Shown: piece after piece, positions 62,492 through 64,000 of the stretch
Layout: each line of letters opens with the position of its first letter
Position numbering within the stretch: position 1 is the stretch's first letter
Program-made: the position numbers and the translations under genes
The notes under the pieces: model-generated
Database searches by the model: none
Seen by the model: only the letters and a program-made list of their open reading frames with translations
Told to the model about the DNA's origin: nothing
NCBI GenBank assembly: GCA_902612965.1
Contig: CACMFN010000002.1
Location: 94,456-158,455 of the forward strand
Direction of reading: 5' to 3'
DNA from: an uncultured SAR116 cluster alpha proteobacterium
GTDB lineage: Bacteria > Pseudomonadota > Alphaproteobacteria > Puniceispirillales > GCA-002684695
Length of the DNA: 64,000 nt

Positions 62492-64000
62492 AATCTTGCC
62501 CAAGATTTCTCAATATTACTTTTTCTTTGGGGAGAAAACATTTCATAAATTCTCCCTTTGATATTAACTTTGGACCCACCATCTCCAAGAATAGGCCTAA
62601 TTCTTTCATTTAAAGTATACTTTGTTTCATAAGGCACAAAAGCATTAAATGGCAATTTAAAGAAAAATCCTTTATCAAAACTGCCCTCACCAAAATCAGC
62701 AAAGGAAGCGTCTGTTAACGTAAAAAATCCTCCAAAATCCCATCCATTTCCAAATTTTCTTGTAACTGTTACTGTTGAACCTTTATCCCCTGCAAGATAT
62801 TTTCCATAATCTAACTGGGCATGATAATTATAATAACCTGTATCCCAATAAGTTGAGAAATGACCATTAACTTTTGGCATGCCAGTTACTGTTCTAAATC
62901 CTAAAAGTTGCTCATATTCGCGTGGCTTCACATAGTTAATTTCAGCACCAAAAGCTAATGGTTTTTGTGAATCAAAATATAATATTTCAGAAGATAGTCC
63001 TGCATACATAGGCTCAAAATAACCTGTTTGCAGTCTTCCAAAAATATTATCTGAAAGTTTAAAATATGATGATACTGTTAATTCCTCTATTCTACTATTA
63101 GTTTCATTAAGATAGTTTTTTATATTGGTTCTAACCTTAGGGAGACTTCCTTTGGGCCCTCGTGATATGTCACCAAAAGTAGTTAAAATGGGTTCTTTTA
63201 CTGTTCCTCTAACAATTAACCCTGGCTTTAATAATGAAGCAGCTGTCAGTTTTAAACCCAAATCATAATAAAGTGGCTGATCGGGATCAAATAAATGGAT
63301 TTGATAATATGGGCTAGCAGTGAAATCTATTTTGTTGTTTATATTATTTTTTTGCAAAGTTATGTTTTGATACTGTCTTGGGGAGCTTCCAATATGACTA
63401 ATTTTTTTTGTAAGCAATTCTGCATTTGGAGCATCTATTATTTCAGAAAGTTCATTTCTATTTACTGAAATAAAAGAAATAGGTATTTCAAGCTTATTTA
63501 GGACAATTGTAAAATTTAAAATATTGCTTGGGATATATCTACTTAAGATTCTTAATGATCTTCCAATAGCTTGAGCATCAGAAACATAATAATTATTTTC
63601 AATTAATAATATTGCTTCATTCTCCTCAAGTGCATATCCAATTGTATTTATATTTTCTTCTTTTTTAAGAATGGTAATTATTTTTTCCCAAATTATTTTC
63701 ATATCTAATTTTTCTGAGTAGGGAAGAGAGTAGAAGGGCTGTGGTGCTGGCTCTAAATAGTCGCCTGCACTAGTTGAATTTGGATTAAGTGAAATATTTA
63801 CTTGAAGACCCAGTTTATTTCCATGAATATAATAAGAAGAGACATTCAAATTTTCATTTAAAGTATAATCTAAACCATAGTTTAATTTATTATTTTGAGA
63901 AAAACTATTATTACTAGTATCAGAGAAAAAGTTTTGATCTGCTTGATAATTATCAGATGAATATTCAACTTTTGCCTTTAAACCATCCAAGGGCGTCATA
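62482..64000 (-). CDS. YjbH-like outer-membrane beta-barrel protein (5' end outside window)
   Basis: 505 residues visible; the gene runs off the right edge and the ATG at 63999 is an internal methionine. The fragment has two parts: a domain of mixed structure (about 30-260 in the visible portion) and a C-terminal barrel with ITLQKNNINNKIDFTASPYY, IFGRLQTGYFEPMYAGLSSE and EQLLGFRTVTGMPKVNGHFS. It ends with ..IEKSWARLWR, as YjbH (GfcD) proteins do. They are implicated in exopolysaccharide secretion. The next gene downstream encodes the YjbF-type partner. Confidence 0.82.
   Translation of the reverse strand, partial: MTPLDGLKAKVEYSSDNYQADQNFFSDTSNNSFSQNNKLNYGLDYTLNENLNVSSYYIHGNKLGLQVNISLNPNSTSAGDYLEPAPQPFYSLPYSEKLDMKIIWEKIITILKKEENINTIGYALEENEAILLIENNYYVSDAQAIGRSLRILSRYIPSNILNFTIVLNKLEIPISFISVNRNELSEIIDAPNAELLTKKISHIGSSPRQYQNITLQKNNINNKIDFTASPYYQIHLFDPDQPLYYDLGLKLTAASLLKPGLIVRGTVKEPILTTFGDISRGPKGSLPKVRTNIKNYLNETNSRIEELTVSSYFKLSDNIFGRLQTGYFEPMYAGLSSEILYFDSQKPLAFGAEINYVKPREYEQLLGFRTVTGMPKVNGHFSTYWDTGYYNYHAQLDYGKYLAGDKGSTVTVTRKFGNGWDFGGFFTLTDASFADFGEGSFDKGFFFKLPFNAFVPYETKYTLNERIRPILGDGGSKVNIKGRIYEMFSPQRKSNIEKSWARLWR

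Noticed and set aside
1-64000. CRISPR arrays, transposases, integrases, tRNA or rRNA genes
   Set aside because: No regularly spaced repeats, no recombinase motifs and no cloverleaf-like or rRNA-like conserved sequence were seen; by-eye scanning is not exhaustive.

Overview
The window is strongly A/T-dominated, densely coding Gram-negative DNA. It is almost entirely one large surface-glycan locus (O-antigen, capsule or exopolysaccharide). About 60 genes are packed with mostly 0-30 base gaps and many 1-16 base overlaps, and no gene-free stretch exceeds about 150 bases. A Wzz-like protein, an SLBB/Wza-like exporter, YjbF/YjbH-type outer-membrane proteins, a WaaL/Wzy-type ligase and an FlaA1/PglF-type dehydratase indicate a proteobacterium. 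The low GC and streamlined packing suggest, without proof, a marine alphaproteobacterium. There are no rRNA, tRNA, CRISPR, phage or transposase signals, and I recognise no housekeeping gene other than pgpA and uppS.

Layout. (1) 1-3530, plus strand: tail of a membrane protein, a WaaE-like GT2, a GT4 lacking a normal start codon, and two FkbM-type methyltransferases. (2) 3560-14292, minus strand: two methyltransferases, GT2, GT4, GT4, an asparagine-synthase-type amidotransferase, a UDP-sugar 6-dehydrogenase, GT4, pgpA and an O-antigen ligase. The dehydrogenase/amidotransferase pair suggests a uronamide sugar. (3) 14435-18136, mixed strands: FkbM methyltransferase, MurJ-like flippase, a minus-strand methyltransferase and a small nucleotidylyltransferase. 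(4) 18201-30056, minus strand: a 12-gene run with a HAD phosphatase, HisC-like aminotransferase, epimerase, an unknown transferase, CDP-glucose dehydratase (rfbG), RmlC-like epimerase, glucose-1-phosphate cytidylyltransferase (rfbF), class III aminotransferase, GTs and a methyltransferase. (5) 30205-32113, plus strand: cupin, SDR and a NeuA-like cytidylyltransferase, translationally coupled and divergent from block 4. (6) 32114-52764, minus strand: a sugar-modification block holding a PglF-like dehydratase, PglK-like ABC flippase, SpsF-like cytidylyltransferase, Gfo/Idh oxidoreductase, two DegT aminotransferases, epimerases, NeuB-like synthase, two formyltransferases, deacetylase, a glutaminase-less AsnB-like protein, a HAD-kinase fusion, an acyltransferase and a 2-hydroxyacid dehydrogenase. 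(7) 52851-64000: assembly and export machinery, namely a polymerase candidate, WecA-like initiating transferase, a giant SLBB protein, a divergent UppS, Wzz, an unknown beta-barrel-like protein, YjbF and YjbH (cut by the window edge).

Reading as a pathway: UppS supplies lipid carrier, and the WecA-like enzyme and/or the PglF route starts the glycan. Blocks 2, 4, 5 and 6 make amidated uronic acid, CDP-deoxyhexose, CMP-nonulosonate-like and N-formylated amino sugars. GT2/GT4 enzymes assemble them and about eight methyltransferases decorate them. A MurJ-like and a PglK-like flippase carry units across the inner membrane, polymerase/ligase/Wzz set the chain, and SLBB plus YjbF/H act at the outer membrane. 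The least explained parts are the CMP-activated module around 27.3-34.8 kb, the HAD-kinase fusion with its AsnB-like partner, and the module-triplicated SLBB protein. All functions are from motif reading only; no searches were run.
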